From positions 17,789 through 81,788 of the forward strand of contig VGXS01000015.1 of assembly GCA_016873225.1 (NCBI GenBank): a stretch of 64,000 nt of DNA, written 5' to 3'. A model generated the notes under the pieces. The model was not told where the DNA came from. It did no database searches and saw nothing but the letters and a program-made list of their open reading frames with translations. The stretch comes from Planctomycetota bacterium (GTDB lineage: Bacteria > Planctomycetota > Planctomycetia > Gemmatales > Gemmataceae). The position numbers and the translations under genes were made by a program. This document shows, piece by piece, positions 48,514-58,379 of the stretch; positions within the stretch are counted from its first letter, which is position 1, and every line of letters begins with the position of its first letter.

Positions 48514-51123
48514 ATGCGATCGCGAGTTGTCACCCTGACACCGGTTTTGCTGGCGGCCCTGGGCTTGGCCGTCCTGGGACAGGGCCGTGATTCCAAGCCG
48601 GATGACAAGGCCATCGCCAAGCTGATCCGGGATCTGGGCGACGGCGACTTCGAGATGCGGGAAAAGGCCTCCGAGGCCCTCTGGCGAGCGGGAAGCGCCG
48701 CCGAGAAGGCGCTTCAGGAAGCCGCCAAAAGCGATGACATCGAGGTGCGCAAGCGCGCCCGCGACATCCTGCAGAAGTTCGCCACCGGCCAGATGCCCGA
48801 CACTCCCGTGGCGGTGCTCGACCTTCTGGGGGAATACCAGTCGGCCGAGGGAAACGCGCCCCGGCGCGCCGCGGTTCTCAGGCGCCTCATGGTGGAGGGC
48901 AAGGCCGGCATCCAGGCGGTGGTGAGGATGGCGGCCAATGAACCCAAGGGAACGGGCGATTTCCTCCTGACACAGATCGCGGCGGCGTTGCCGTCAACCA
49001 TGGCCCGCATCGAGGCGATGGGCGAAAGGAAGAAGATCGACGAGTTGGTTGAAATGATCGCGACCCGCTCCCCTTTCGGCCACGCGCACCTGGCGTCGTG
49101 GGCCAAGTCGACGGGAACCCTCAAAACCTGGATCGAGGAACTCGACAAGGGGGATGGCCGCGTGGCGACATGGCCGGCACCCGCCCGGCACATGGCTCTG
49201 ATGATGCTCAAGCGCGCCGACGGCGACCTGCCCGGCGCCATCGCCGCCGCCGAGAAGGCCAAGCAACCGAATTTCGTCGAGGCGTTGCGGATCGAGGCGG
49301 GCCTGTGGACTGAACTGGCCAAGGCCGGCCCGGGGGACATGAACGATCCCACCCACCGCGCCGGACTCAAGTCGACCTTCCTGCGGTTGGCCGGCATGAG
49401 GAAGGAGTTCACCGAGTCGCTGGAAGGTTTGCGGGAGCTGGCGGGCCGCGACCATGATGACGGCGACCGCCTTCCCTATTCCGCCAAGCTGATGCTGCTC
49501 AACGACCAGACCGACGAGGGGATCAAGATCCTCCTGGCGACCAACCACCGGGCGCTGGCCTTCGAGGTGATGGCCGCCCAGATGCGGCACAAGGAGGCGT
49601 TCGCCCTTGCGGACCAGGTCCGCAAGGCGATGGACCGCGACCTGGTCGACATCGAAATGGTCGAGGCGCGCATCCGCTGGCTTCTGGGAGACCGGAAGCG
49701 CTCGGGAGAAACCTTCGACCGGCTTGCCGAGGAACTCAAGCCGGGAGGCGAACCGCCATCCTGGTTCGAGGCGCTCATCGAGAACGAGATTCTCGCCGGA
49801 CGCAGGGATTCGGCGTGCGACCACGCGGCGCGTCCGTTCCCGACCGGCGACCCGGGGGATTGGAAGCAGCGGCTGTTCACGAAGCTGTATCCGGAGAAGT
49901 CGGGCGAGGCCGGTGCCTGGTGGGATCACATGGCCGGCCGGGTCATCGAGGGAGGCATGGCGGGACGGCTCAAGCTGATCGGCCAGATCCTCGCCGGCAC
50001 GACGGGTCGCCTCAAGGCGTCCGAGCTGCTGGGGCAGGTCGAGGAGAAGAGGGAGATTCCCGAGGATCTCCGGCTTGCCGCCGCCGACCTGGCCAGGCGC
50101 GCCGGACTGGGAGCCGACGAGGAAAGGCTGCTGACCGGCGGCAAGCGAGCCGCGAGCCGGGTTTCCCTGGGCGACGCGAAGGCCCGGCGCGGTGATTGGG
50201 CGGGGGCCCTGCAAGACTGGGACTTGGCCGAGACGATGGAACCTGGAAACCCCGTGGTGCAGGTCTTGAGGGCCCAGGCGCTTGACAAGCTGGGCAGGAA
50301 GCCGGAGGCCGCCGAGGCCCGCGCCCTGGCCCGAAGGCTTCCCCTGGGGCTTGAAGGGGTGCGGTCGACCCTGGTGCAGGAGTTGGCGCGCCGGGGTTTC
50401 CGCGACGAGGCGGCCGAGCATGCCCTGCTGTGGCTGGCGTGCTCCCGTCCGGGAAGCTACGAGGCGGGAAACGCCCATCGCCATGTGGCGCAGGCGCTGG
50501 CCCGCGCGGAAAAATACTCGGCCTCGGCCCACGGGCAGCAGGTGTCTTTGTTCCGGATTCTCGGTCGGGAGATATCGTTTATTTATCCCACGGCCTATGT
50601 CTCGGTGCCGGCCCTCATCCACAGGTTGCGGGCCCGCGGCCAACTGGCGGAAGGCAAGGTCGACGAGGCGCTGGCGGAAATGGCCACCTGCCAGAAACTG
50701 ATGCCCCGGGACATCGAACTGCCCATCCTGGTCTTTGATGAACTCGCCAAGCGGGGCAGGAAGGCGGAGGCTGAAAAGCTGTACGCCACGGCGCTGGAGG
50801 CCCATGAGGCCCTCATCGCCGAGTTTCCCGAATGCGCCTGGGCCCGCAACGGCGCCGCCTGGCTCATGGCCTGCTGCCGGAAAGACCTGGAACGCGCCGT
50901 GGCGCACGCCGAGAAGGCGGTGTCACTCAACCAGGAAAGCCCGGGATACCGCGACACGCTTGCCGAGGCCCTGTTCCAGAAGGGGGACAAGAACAAGGCC
51001 ATCCAGTCCATCCAGAAGGCCGTCGACATGGATCCCAAGCGGGTCTACTACCGCAGGCAACTCGAAAGGATCAGTGCCGGCAACCCCGCCACCCCCCGGC
51101 CCGATGAGAACGATGACGAGTGA
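48514..51123 (+). CDS. Large secreted HEAT/TPR-repeat protein
   Basis: 869 residues with a signal peptide (VVTLTPVLLAALGLAVLGQG). Residues ~28-95 are HEAT-like (IRDLGDGDFEMREKASEALWRAGSAAEKALQEAAKSDDIEVRKRARDILQKF broken into two helices pairs). A long helical middle follows, and TPR units appear towards the end (RRGDWAGALQDWDLAETMEPGN, LERAVAHAEKAVSLNQESPGYRDTLAEALFQKGDKNKAIQSIQKAVDMDPK). It is a probable periplasmic scaffold, of a type common in planctomycetes. It precedes mqnE by 52 bp on the same strand, perhaps by chance. Confidence 0.85.
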   Translation: MRSRVVTLTPVLLAALGLAVLGQGRDSKPDDKAIAKLIRDLGDGDFEMREKASEALWRAGSAAEKALQEAAKSDDIEVRKRARDILQKFATGQMPDTPVAVLDLLGEYQSAEGNAPRRAAVLRRLMVEGKAGIQAVVRMAANEPKGTGDFLLTQIAAALPSTMARIEAMGERKKIDELVEMIATRSPFGHAHLASWAKSTGTLKTWIEELDKGDGRVATWPAPARHMALMMLKRADGDLPGAIAAAEKAKQPNFVEALRIEAGLWTELAKAGPGDMNDPTHRAGLKSTFLRLAGMRKEFTESLEGLRELAGRDHDDGDRLPYSAKLMLLNDQTDEGIKILLATNHRALAFEVMAAQMRHKEAFALADQVRKAMDRDLVDIEMVEARIRWLLGDRKRSGETFDRLAEELKPGGEPPSWFEALIENEILAGRRDSACDHAARPFPTGDPGDWKQRLFTKLYPEKSGEAGAWWDHMAGRVIEGGMAGRLKLIGQILAGTTGRLKASELLGQVEEKREIPEDLRLAAADLARRAGLGADEERLLTGGKRAASRVSLGDAKARRGDWAGALQDWDLAETMEPGNPVVQVLRAQALDKLGRKPEAAEARALARRLPLGLEGVRSTLVQELARRGFRDEAAEHALLWLACSRPGSYEAGNAHRHVAQALARAEKYSASAHGQQVSLFRILGREISFIYPTAYVSVPALIHRLRARGQLAEGKVDEALAEMATCQKLMPRDIELPILVFDELAKRGRKAEAEKLYATALEAHEALIAEFPECAWARNGAAWLMACCRKDLERAVAHAEKAVSLNQESPGYRDTLAEALFQKGDKNKAIQSIQKAVDMDPKRVYYRRQLERISAGNPATPRPDENDDE

Positions 51124-51175
51124 CAACGGTTGCCCAGGGCCCTGAAAGCCGGTTTATAATTTGGGGATTTTTCCG

Positions 51176-52294
<1,119 letters not shown>

Positions 52295-52444
52295 GGCCGG
52301 CTTGCACCGGATGAGCTGGATTGATAACGCTGACAAAAACCTTTCGGAGCAAACCCGGTTTCAACAAACCAAGGAAAGGTAAGCCCGCGTTCAAGCGAAA
52401 TTCAAATAACTGACCTGCTCAAGACCCCGGCACCCGCCATCATT
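52295..52444. other. Non-coding stretch after mqnE
   Basis: First part of a ~660-bp gene-free interval. It contains a spaced inverted repeat ACCTTTC ... GAAAGGT (around 52339-52380) with AT-rich filler. GAGCTGGATT followed by ATAA and GCTG at about 52313-52331 also occurs with two changes at about 60367-60386, next to the IS256 element. Confidence 0.35.
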
Positions 52445-52695
52445 CTGTTAGCCATTTCATATCCCTGAAGCGTCGAACGGCGCGAGCGACCTCTGAACTG
52501 GCCATAGTTGTTGGATGTCTGTGAGGGCCCCTCACTTCGTTCAGGGCTCCCAAGTATGTTTTGCCTAGCCTTCATATTGAGGTCCGTTCATCGCTTAGGA
52601 GCCCCCAGCGGAGTGAGGGGCGAGTCGATCAAGGAACAACACCAGGAGCCATAGCAGAAACAACAGAGCCCCCGGCAAAGCGCGAAGGCGGAGTG
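52445..52695 (-). repeat. Dispersed intergenic repeat, copy B (with insertion)
   Basis: Reverse-complement counterpart of the 5840-6010 repeat. The matching blocks appear in the mirrored order: CTGTTAGCC at 52445-52453, GAGCG.CCTCTGAACTGGC around 52487-52503, GTTG.ATGTC just after it, GCGAGTCGATCAAGGAAC at about 52620-52637 and AGAGCCCCC near 52665. Relative to copy A it carries about 95 extra bases (52527-52621), themselves bounded by inverted repeats. Confidence 0.75.
52527..52621. repeat. MITE-like 95-bp insertion inside copy B
   Basis: Bounded by imperfect inverted repeats: GCCCCTCACTTCG at the left edge (52527-52539) and CGGAGTGAGGGGC at the right (52609-52621). This segment is absent from the related repeat at 5840-6010, where the flanking sequences are nearly adjacent. 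No coding capacity. Size and ends suit a miniature inverted-repeat element or a recombined short repeat. Confidence 0.55.
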
Positions 52696-52757
52696 AGTAG
52701 GGTGTATTGAAGTTGACCCGCTCACTCCGGTGCTTCGCACCTCCGTTCGGGGCTCTT
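52664..52757 (+). repeat. Long inverted repeat ending in a T run
   Basis: AGAGCCCC (52665-52672) with GGAGTGAG just inside on the left mirrors CTCACTCC and GGGGCTCT (about 52749-52756) on the right, followed by TTTTT. It can fold as a large hairpin on the plus strand. It shares the GAGCCCC/GAGTGAG vocabulary with copy A and the 95-bp insertion. It may act as a transcription terminator between mqnE and the following convergent gene. Confidence 0.5.
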
Positions 52758-52892
52758 TTTAATATGCTTAATCGGCATTTTTATCGGCATGATCACTCTA
52801 ACCCATCTATTTGAAAGCGCTCCAGGTTTCCCAAGTCCGGTGAGCGCCATGCAGGGCCGGGCCGAAAAGACTGAGCCGAATACCAATGACAT

Positions 52893-52912
52893 CGCCGGGC
52901 TTGCGCCCGGCG
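52893..52912 (-). terminator. Perfect hairpin downstream of the 60-bp-repeat gene
   Basis: CGCCGGGC (52893-52900) and GCCCGGCG (52905-52912) form an 8-bp stem with a TTGC loop, 41 bp past the minus-strand stop at 52953. No T run follows, so termination would be factor-dependent, or the hairpin is a REP-like element protecting the 3' end. Confidence 0.5.
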
Positions 52913-52952
52913 AACTCCCACCAAGAGATTGATGGGCTGGCTTTTGCTGAGC

Positions 52953-53915
52953 CTATCGTTTGTCGCGACTCATCTGCTCAAGGCGCTTCATCACCTCATC
53001 GAGCCGGCGCTCCAATTGTTCAAACCGGCGGGCGGCATCCGGATTCAGTCCGGAACCACCGGGATTGGCACCCGGCTGCTCGCCCGGCGGGTTGATTCGG
53101 GAAGGAAACCCGAATCCGGGGCCCGGCATTCCGGGCCTGCCTTGAAACGCCGCGCCTCGGCTTCTCCATTGCCAGGGAGCCCCGCCCGCTTCGGCCGTCT
53201 CGCGGTTCGCGCGCATCAGCTTTTCGCCAAGCTCACGAAGCGCCTTGGCATGGTTTTCCATCTCCTCCTGGATGCGATTCACCTGTTGGCGAGCCCGTTC
53301 CTGTCGCTCCGCCATCTCCTTGTCCTCAGGCCGTGGCTCACCCGGCCTGCCTTCCGGCGGACGGGGCTGGTCGGGGCGGCGACCTTCGGGCCGAGGCTCA
53401 CCCGGCCTGCCCTCCGGCGGGCGGGGTTGGTCGGGGCGGCGACCTTCGGGCCGTGGCTCACCCGGCCTGCCTTCCGGCGGACGGGGTTGGTCGGGGCGGC
53501 GACCTTCAGGCCGAGGCTCACCCGGCCTGCCTTCCGGCGGGCGGGGTTGGTCGGGGCGGCGACCTTCAGGCCGAGGCTCACCCGGCCTGCCTTCCGGCGG
53601 GCGGGGTTGGTCGGGGCGGCGACCTTCAGGCCGAGGCTCACCCGGCCTGCCTTCCGGCGGGCGGGGTTGGTCGGGGCGGCGACCTTCAGGCCGAGGCTCA
53701 CCCGGCCTGCCTTCCGGCGGGCGGGGTTGGTCGGGGCGGCGACCTTCAGGCCGAGGCTCACCCGGCCTGCCTTCCGGCGGGCGGGGCTGGTCGGGGCGGC
53801 GACCTTCGGGCCGTGGCTCACCCGGCCTGCCTTCCGGCGGACGGGGTTGGTCTTGCACCTCGACGAGGCGGAATGCAAGCAAACCGCCGGCAACTGCCAA
53901 GCTCAACCAGTTCAT
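52953..53915 (-). CDS. Exported proline/arginine-rich 20-residue-repeat protein with coiled-coil tail
   Basis: 320 residues from ATG 53915, which has an AAGGAG site; a longer in-frame start does not. An N-terminal hydrophobic segment (WLSLAVAGGLLAF) acts as signal or anchor. Nearly nine copies of a 20-residue unit (DQPRPPEGRPGEPRPEGRRP) follow. Next comes a charged helix with heptad character (about DKEMAERQERARQQVNRIQEEMENHAKALREL...), a Gly/Pro/Phe-rich stretch, and a second coiled coil (FEQLERRLDEVMKRLEQMSRDKR) at the C-terminus. It is basic and disordered in the repeat part. The coding assignment is supported by the ribosome site, signal segment and non-repeat coiled coil. Function unknown; a surface or wall-binding stalk is plausible. 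Confidence 0.75.
   Translation of the reverse strand: MNWLSLAVAGGLLAFRLVEVQDQPRPPEGRPGEPRPEGRRPDQPRPPEGRPGEPRPEGRRPDQPRPPEGRPGEPRPEGRRPDQPRPPEGRPGEPRPEGRRPDQPRPPEGRPGEPRPEGRRPDQPRPPEGRPGEPRPEGRRPDQPRPPEGRPGEPRPEGRRPDQPRPPEGRPGEPRPEGRRPDQPRPPEGRPGEPRPEDKEMAERQERARQQVNRIQEEMENHAKALRELGEKLMRANRETAEAGGAPWQWRSRGAAFQGRPGMPGPGFGFPSRINPPGEQPGANPGGSGLNPDAARRFEQLERRLDEVMKRLEQMSRDKR
53322..53852 (-). repeat. 60-bp tandem repeat, about 8.8 copies
   Basis: The 60-bp unit recurs with exact period from about 53322 to 53852. Four consecutive units (53521-53760) are identical, while outer ones differ at a few positions, mostly third codon positions. The unit is a multiple of three, so copy number can vary without frameshift. 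Because of its base composition all six frames stay open through the array, which makes spurious long frames on the other strand. Confidence 0.95.
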
Positions 53916-54017
53916 TTCCGGGCTCCTTGGGAAAGGGAATTCCACCGGCCAAAGCGCAATGGATGCGATCAAAATACATCAAATTTCTTAGGTTATCATG
54001 AGATTTCCGGAGGGTAC

Positions 54018-54953
54018 ATGATTGAGCTGGACAATATTCGGGTGGTTCATGGCGCCGGTTCGGGTGCCAGGGAGGCCGTTTCCGGGGTTTCCCTGACAAT
54101 CGGCACGGGCGAGTTGTTCGGGTTGCTCGGGCCCAACGGCGCGGGTAAGACTTCGCTTGTTTCGGTGCTGACAGGGCTGAGGGCTCCCACTTCCGGCCGG
54201 GTTATTCTCGATGGGCGGGAACTGGGTCGGGATGGCGCCGACTTGCGAAGGCGGATCGGACTGGCTCCCCAGGAAACGGCGCTCTACCCGGCCATGACGG
54301 GATTGGAAAACATGCGGTTTTTCGGCTCCCTTTTTGGCTTGAAGGGACCCTCGTTCGACCGGTCGGCCATGGAAATCCTCGAAGCCCTTGGACTGGCCGC
54401 CTGCTCCGACAGGCCGGCCGGAACCTACTCGGGAGGCATGCTTCGCCGCCTCAACCTGGCCGTGGCGTTGGCGCACGAGCCCGACATCCTTTTTTTGGAT
54501 GAACCGACCGTGGGAGTGGATCCCCAGTCGCGGGCGCTGCTGTTTTCGCGCATCCGAGACCTTCACGGGCGTGGAAGAACCATCGTCTACACAAGCCATC
54601 ACCTCGATGAGGTCGAGGCTTTGTGCCCCCGGCTGGCGATCATGGATCATGGCAGGCTCATCGCCTGCGACACGCTCCCCTCGCTGCTTGGCCGCATGCC
54701 GGGCACGATTCGCGCCGCCTGCGGGCCGGTGCCCTCCGACCTGGCCGAGTCATTGGCGAAACAGGCCTTGGGAACCTGGACCAACGAGTCGGGCGGTTTC
54801 CGCCTGGAATGCCCCGAACCCGCGGCGCGCGCCCCCGCGGTGCTCGAGCGATTGATCGCCGCGGGAATCAGGCCGGCGAGCCTCGAGGTTCGCGCGTCCG
54901 ACCTGCACTCGGTGTTTCTGAGCCTCACGGGCCGGGAGTTGCGGGATGGCTGA
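54018..54953 (+). CDS. ABC transporter ATP-binding protein
   Basis: 311 residues from ATG 54018, preceded by GGAGGG at optimal spacing; the open frame upstream is only repeat read-through. Walker [10 protein letters not shown]-loop [12 protein letters not shown], signature YSGGMLRR, Walker [14 protein letters not shown] and switch TSHHLDEVE are complete. The C-terminal ~80 residues form a variable domain common to ABC-2 drug/lipid exporters. It overlaps the permease start by 8 bp. Similar in type to the ATPase at 10356-11168 but clearly a different lineage. Confidence 0.93.
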   Translation: MIELDNIRVVHGAGSGAREAVSGVSLTIGTGELFGLLGPNGAGKTSLVSVLTGLRAPTSGRVILDGRELGRDGADLRRRIGLAPQETALYPAMTGLENMRFFGSLFGLKGPSFDRSAMEILEALGLAACSDRPAGTYSGGMLRRLNLAVALAHEPDILFLDEPTVGVDPQSRALLFSRIRDLHGRGRTIVYTSHHLDEVEALCPRLAIMDHGRLIACDTLPSLLGRMPGTIRAACGPVPSDLAESLAKQALGTWTNESGGFRLECPEPAARAPAVLERLIAAGIRPASLEVRASDLHSVFLSLTGRELRDG

Positions 54954-56448
54954 CTGGCCCATGCTCGCCGTGGCCCGCAAGGACCTGCTGCTGCTGGCGC
55001 GCGACCGGAGGTCGGTCCTGCTGCTATTGGCGCTGCCGGGGTTCTTCATCGCCGTGTTGGGAGTCCTGCTTGGCGAAGGATTCGGAACGAAGGCCGATGA
55101 CCGGGTTCGCGTGAGCCTGGTCGACCTCGACAGGGGAACCGGAATCCTCGGCTCCTCGTTCGCCCGCCTGGTGAGGGACGACCTTTTGGAGACCCCGGGC
55201 ATCCGCGTCGAGTTGCTGCCCGACATCGAGACGGCCCGAAGGCTGGTCGCGTCGCATGAGCGCGCCGCGGTGATCATTCTGGGCCCTGAATTCACCAGCC
55301 GGGTCAACGCGTGCAGTTTCCTTCCCGAGGGAATCAATCCCTTTTTCCGGGAAGGGATCCACCTCGACCGCGTGGGGGTGGAGGTGCTTCGCGACACCCG
55401 GCAGATCGCCACGGCCAGCCTTGTGGAGCAGGTCGGGCAGGTCAGCCTCCTGAGAGTCGTGCTGCCATACATGATCGGCAAGGCGTTCGAGAGGCTCAGC
55501 GACCCCGACTTCATCGAGATCCTCGCCAAAAAGGTCGTGCTTCCGGTGCCGCCGGCCTTCAGGCCGCTGTTTCCCGGCGGAAAGGTCAACTTGAGCGAGT
55601 TGTTGAGGTTGGGATCAGGCGGCGATGCCCGTCTTGAGCGCGATTACCGCGCCCGGGCGGGCCAGGGCGTGCAGGCGGCGATCTCGGAACAATTCGCCCG
55701 GTACGACCTTTTGGGCAAGACCTGGGCGGCCCTCACGCGCAGCAAGGCGTCGGGCACCGCAAAGGAGGTGGAGTACGCCGACACCGCGGGCAAGGGATGG
55801 CTCAACCGGGGCGCCGCGCGCTACCAGATCCTTGTGCCGGCCCAAAGCGTGCTGTTCGCCTTCCTCATCGTGCTGCTGGCGGGTTCGATCCTCGTCGCCG
55901 AACGGTCAAGCGGCACGCTCATGAGGCTTCGCCTTTCGCCGCTGGGCCCCGGCGGACTGGCCATCGGCAAGTTCCTACCCGTGCTCGCGGTGAGCCTCAT
56001 CCAGAACTCGGTCCTGTTCGCCGCGGGTTGGGCGGTCTTCGGCATGCGGTTCGGGCCGGCGGCCTGGACAACGGCGGAGCGGCTTTTGGTGCTGGCCCCC
56101 CTCATGGCCGGCGTTTCGGTGGCGGCCGCGGGCATGGCGGTGCTGGTGGCGGCGCTGGCCCGGGGCGAGCTGCAGGTGGCGCTCCTGGGGGCCTTGCCGG
56201 CCCTGGTGGGCGCCGTGTTGGGGGGTTGCGTTCTGCCGCGCGAGCTTTTCCCGGAAAGCACGAGGTGGCTGGCCTACCTCACCCCGCACGGATGGGCCCT
56301 CAACGCCTACCTGGAGTTGCTGGATCCCGATCCGGCGGGATCTCCCGACCTCATGCGGGTGGCGGCCTCCTGCGCGGTTCTGTCGGTTTCCGGACTGGCG
56401 TGTCTTGTCGTGGCATGGCGGCTGCTGGCCAGGGAATGGAGGCGCTGA
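54946..56448 (+). CDS. ABC-2 type transporter permease
   Basis: 500 residues. One N-terminal helix (SVLLLLALPGFFIAVLGVLLGE) precedes a ~270-residue extracytoplasmic domain, then five helices including FAFLIVLLAGSILVAERSSGTLMRLRLSPLGP, the diagnostic ABC2_membrane_3 segment, and the terminal PHGWALNAYLELL block. It forms an exporter with the ATPase upstream. The cargo is unknown. Its stop overlaps the galT start as TGATG. Confidence 0.92.
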   Translation: MADWPMLAVARKDLLLLARDRRSVLLLLALPGFFIAVLGVLLGEGFGTKADDRVRVSLVDLDRGTGILGSSFARLVRDDLLETPGIRVELLPDIETARRLVASHERAAVIILGPEFTSRVNACSFLPEGINPFFREGIHLDRVGVEVLRDTRQIATASLVEQVGQVSLLRVVLPYMIGKAFERLSDPDFIEILAKKVVLPVPPAFRPLFPGGKVNLSELLRLGSGGDARLERDYRARAGQGVQAAISEQFARYDLLGKTWAALTRSKASGTAKEVEYADTAGKGWLNRGAARYQILVPAQSVLFAFLIVLLAGSILVAERSSGTLMRLRLSPLGPGGLAIGKFLPVLAVSLIQNSVLFAAGWAVFGMRFGPAAWTTAERLLVLAPLMAGVSVAAAGMAVLVAALARGELQVALLGALPALVGAVLGGCVLPRELFPESTRWLAYLTPHGWALNAYLELLDPDPAGSPDLMRVAASCAVLSVSGLACLVVAWRLLAREWRR

Positions 56449-57398
56449 TGCGGTCCCGCTTGGCGCGCGACCCGCTCACGGGCGCCCTGGTGATCATCGC
56501 GCCCGACCGCGCGGGCAGGCCGGGAGCTTTCAGCGCGCAGTCGCCCCTGCCCGACGCCGTGGAATGCCCGTTCTGCCCGGGGCGCGAGCATGAGACGCCG
56601 CCGGAGTCGCTCGCGGTGCGCCCCGACTCGCCCGGCGCCGACACCCCGGGGTGGCAAGTCCGCGTGGTGCCCAACCGTTATCCGGCCGTTTCCGCCTCGG
56701 GCTACGGCATGCCCGGCGCCGCGGCGGGAATACATGAAGTCATCATCGAGACTCCCGCCCATCATGAACGCCTCCACGAACTCGACCTGAAACGACTGGC
56801 GGGCGTGCTTGCGGTTTACCACGACAGGCTTGAGCACCTGCTGGGGCAACCGGGCATCCGCCGGGCGATCATCTTCAAGAACTCGGGGGCCCAGGCGGGC
56901 GCCAGCCTTTCCCATGAGCACGCCCAGGCCATCGGCCTGAACTTCGTGCCTCCGGAACTGGCCCGCGAGGAAAGGCGCCGCGCGGCGCATGCGCGCCGCT
57001 CCGGCAGGTGCCTGCTATGCGACCTGCTGGCGAAGGCCATCTCCACGCGAAGGCGCGTGGTGGTTGACATGGGAAAGGCGGTGGCGATCTGTCCGCCGGC
57101 GCCCCGCTTCGCGCATGAGACATGGATCATTCCCCGCGACCATGGGCCGCCGGCGTCCGACATCCTCGAAGCGATGGCGGCGTGCCTGCGCAAGGTGCTC
57201 GGGGGCCTTGAGTCCGTTTCTCCCGGCTGCGCCTTCAACCTGGTGCTCGCCGGCCCCGAGCGCGCCATGTCGGCGGGCCACCATCACCTCCTCAAGGTGC
57301 TTCCCCGCCTGACGGGAATCGCGGGCCTGGAATGGGGCGGCGGCCTTTTCGTGAATCCGGTGCCGCCGGCGGCCTCGGCGAGGCTGCTGGGGAGGTAG
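56448..57398 (+). CDS. galT: Galactose-1-phosphate uridylyltransferase-like HIT-family enzyme
   Basis: 316 residues from ATG 56448, fixed by the TGATG overlap with the permease stop. Zinc-site CPFCPG (Cys40, Cys43), VVPNRYPAVS, KNSGAQAGASLSHEHAQAIGLNFVP (active-site H-x-H-x-Q, His156/158) and a second CLLCDLL plus HETWIIPRDH in the C-terminal half match the GalT family. It would exchange UMP between UDP-glucose and galactose 1-phosphate. The usual HPHGQ is HEHAQ here, so a related nucleotidyltransferase activity is possible. Other Leloir genes are not nearby. Confidence 0.82.
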   Translation: MRSRLARDPLTGALVIIAPDRAGRPGAFSAQSPLPDAVECPFCPGREHETPPESLAVRPDSPGADTPGWQVRVVPNRYPAVSASGYGMPGAAAGIHEVIIETPAHHERLHELDLKRLAGVLAVYHDRLEHLLGQPGIRRAIIFKNSGAQAGASLSHEHAQAIGLNFVPPELAREERRRAAHARRSGRCLLCDLLAKAISTRRRVVVDMGKAVAICPPAPRFAHETWIIPRDHGPPASDILEAMAACLRKVLGGLESVSPGCAFNLVLAGPERAMSAGHHHLLKVLPRLTGIAGLEWGGGLFVNPVPPAASARLLGR

Positions 57399-57400
57399 GC

Positions 57401-58297
57401 TCAGGGTGCCAGCACGCGGCGGGCCGCCAGCACCGTGGCGGCGTGGATCTCGGCCGTGTCGTTGACATCGCGCGAGTATCCCCCCGCCATGCTGACGGCC
57501 ACGGGGCACGCGTGACGGCGACAAAACTGATAAACCATTTCATCCCGCCGGGCCAGGCCTTCCTTGGTGAGGGCCAGCTTGCCGATGCGGTCGTCATGGT
57601 AGGGGTCGGCGCCCGAGACATGGATCACCAGGTCGGGAACCGACCGCCCGAACGCCTCGTCGAGTCCGCGCTCGAGTTCCCGCAAGTAGGCCTCGTCGTC
57701 CGTCCCGTCCGGCAGGGCGATGTCGAGGTCGCTGGTTTCCTTGCGGAGCGGAAAGTTCCGCGCGCCATGGATGGAAAAGGTGAAGGCGCCGGGTTCATCG
57801 CGCAGGATGCTGGCGGTGCCGTTGCCCTGGTGGACATCGGTGTCGACGATGAGCACCCGGCGCGCCAGTCCCTGGCCAAGCATGACTAAAGCGGCGATGG
57901 CTGAATCGTTGAAGATGCAATATCCCTCAGCGGCATCCCGGAAGGCGTGGTGCGTGCCGCCCGCCAGGTTGACGCCGATGCCGCCTTGGAGCGCGGCCCG
58001 GCAGGCTTCCACGGTGGCCCCGCTCGACCTCAGCGACCGTTCCACCAGGGCTTCCGACCATGGGAATCCCAATCGGCGGATTTCCGCTTCGGACAAGCCG
58101 CCCGCAAGCACCCGGTCGGCGTAGCCGGCATCGTGCGCCAACAGCAGGTTTTCCCTCCCGACCCGTGGAGGATCGGTCCAGCGCATGTCCTTGAGTTCCA
58201 CGGCCAGCCGTTGCCGCAGCAGCCGGTACTTGGCCATGGGGAAGAAATGCCCAGCGGGAAGGGGCAATTCGTAATGGTCGCTGAAGAATATCTCCAT
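57401..58297 (-). CDS. Histone deacetylase-family amidohydrolase
   Basis: 298 residues. Zn-dependent deacetylase fold: AGGTHHAF with His116/117 of the charge relay, the metal site VDTDVHQGNGT (Asp152 or Asp154, His156) and SGADPYHDDRIG (Asp231), then SMAGGYSRD near the end. The bacterial members act on acetylated polyamines, acetoin or protein lysines; this one resembles the short class IV/AcuC-like group. It converges with galT (2-bp gap) and no acetyltransferase is adjacent. Confidence 0.9.
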   Translation of the reverse strand: MEIFFSDHYELPLPAGHFFPMAKYRLLRQRLAVELKDMRWTDPPRVGRENLLLAHDAGYADRVLAGGLSEAEIRRLGFPWSEALVERSLRSSGATVEACRAALQGGIGVNLAGGTHHAFRDAAEGYCIFNDSAIAALVMLGQGLARRVLIVDTDVHQGNGTASILRDEPGAFTFSIHGARNFPLRKETSDLDIALPDGTDDEAYLRELERGLDEAFGRSVPDLVIHVSGADPYHDDRIGKLALTKEGLARRDEMVYQFCRRHACPVAVSMAGGYSRDVNDTAEIHAATVLAARRVLAP

Positions 58298-58379
58298 CCA
58301 ACGCGAACCTTCACATGAAATTCACGGCGAACACACATGGCCCGGGTAGGATGCCGCCCATCACTCGGGTGCGCAGGAC

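Noticed and set aside
48994..50907. 637-codon open frame antisense to the large TPR protein
   Set aside because: Composition-driven shadow frame without start signal or motif; the sense frame has a signal peptide and TPR repeats.
53322..53852. CRISPR array
   Set aside because: The 60-bp units are contiguous with no spacers and encode an in-frame protein repeat.
52929..54017. Plus-strand frame through the 60-bp repeat joined to the ABC ATPase
   Set aside because: The repeat unit is open in all frames; the ATPase has its own GGAGGG site and ATG at 54018, and the upstream part has no conserved features.
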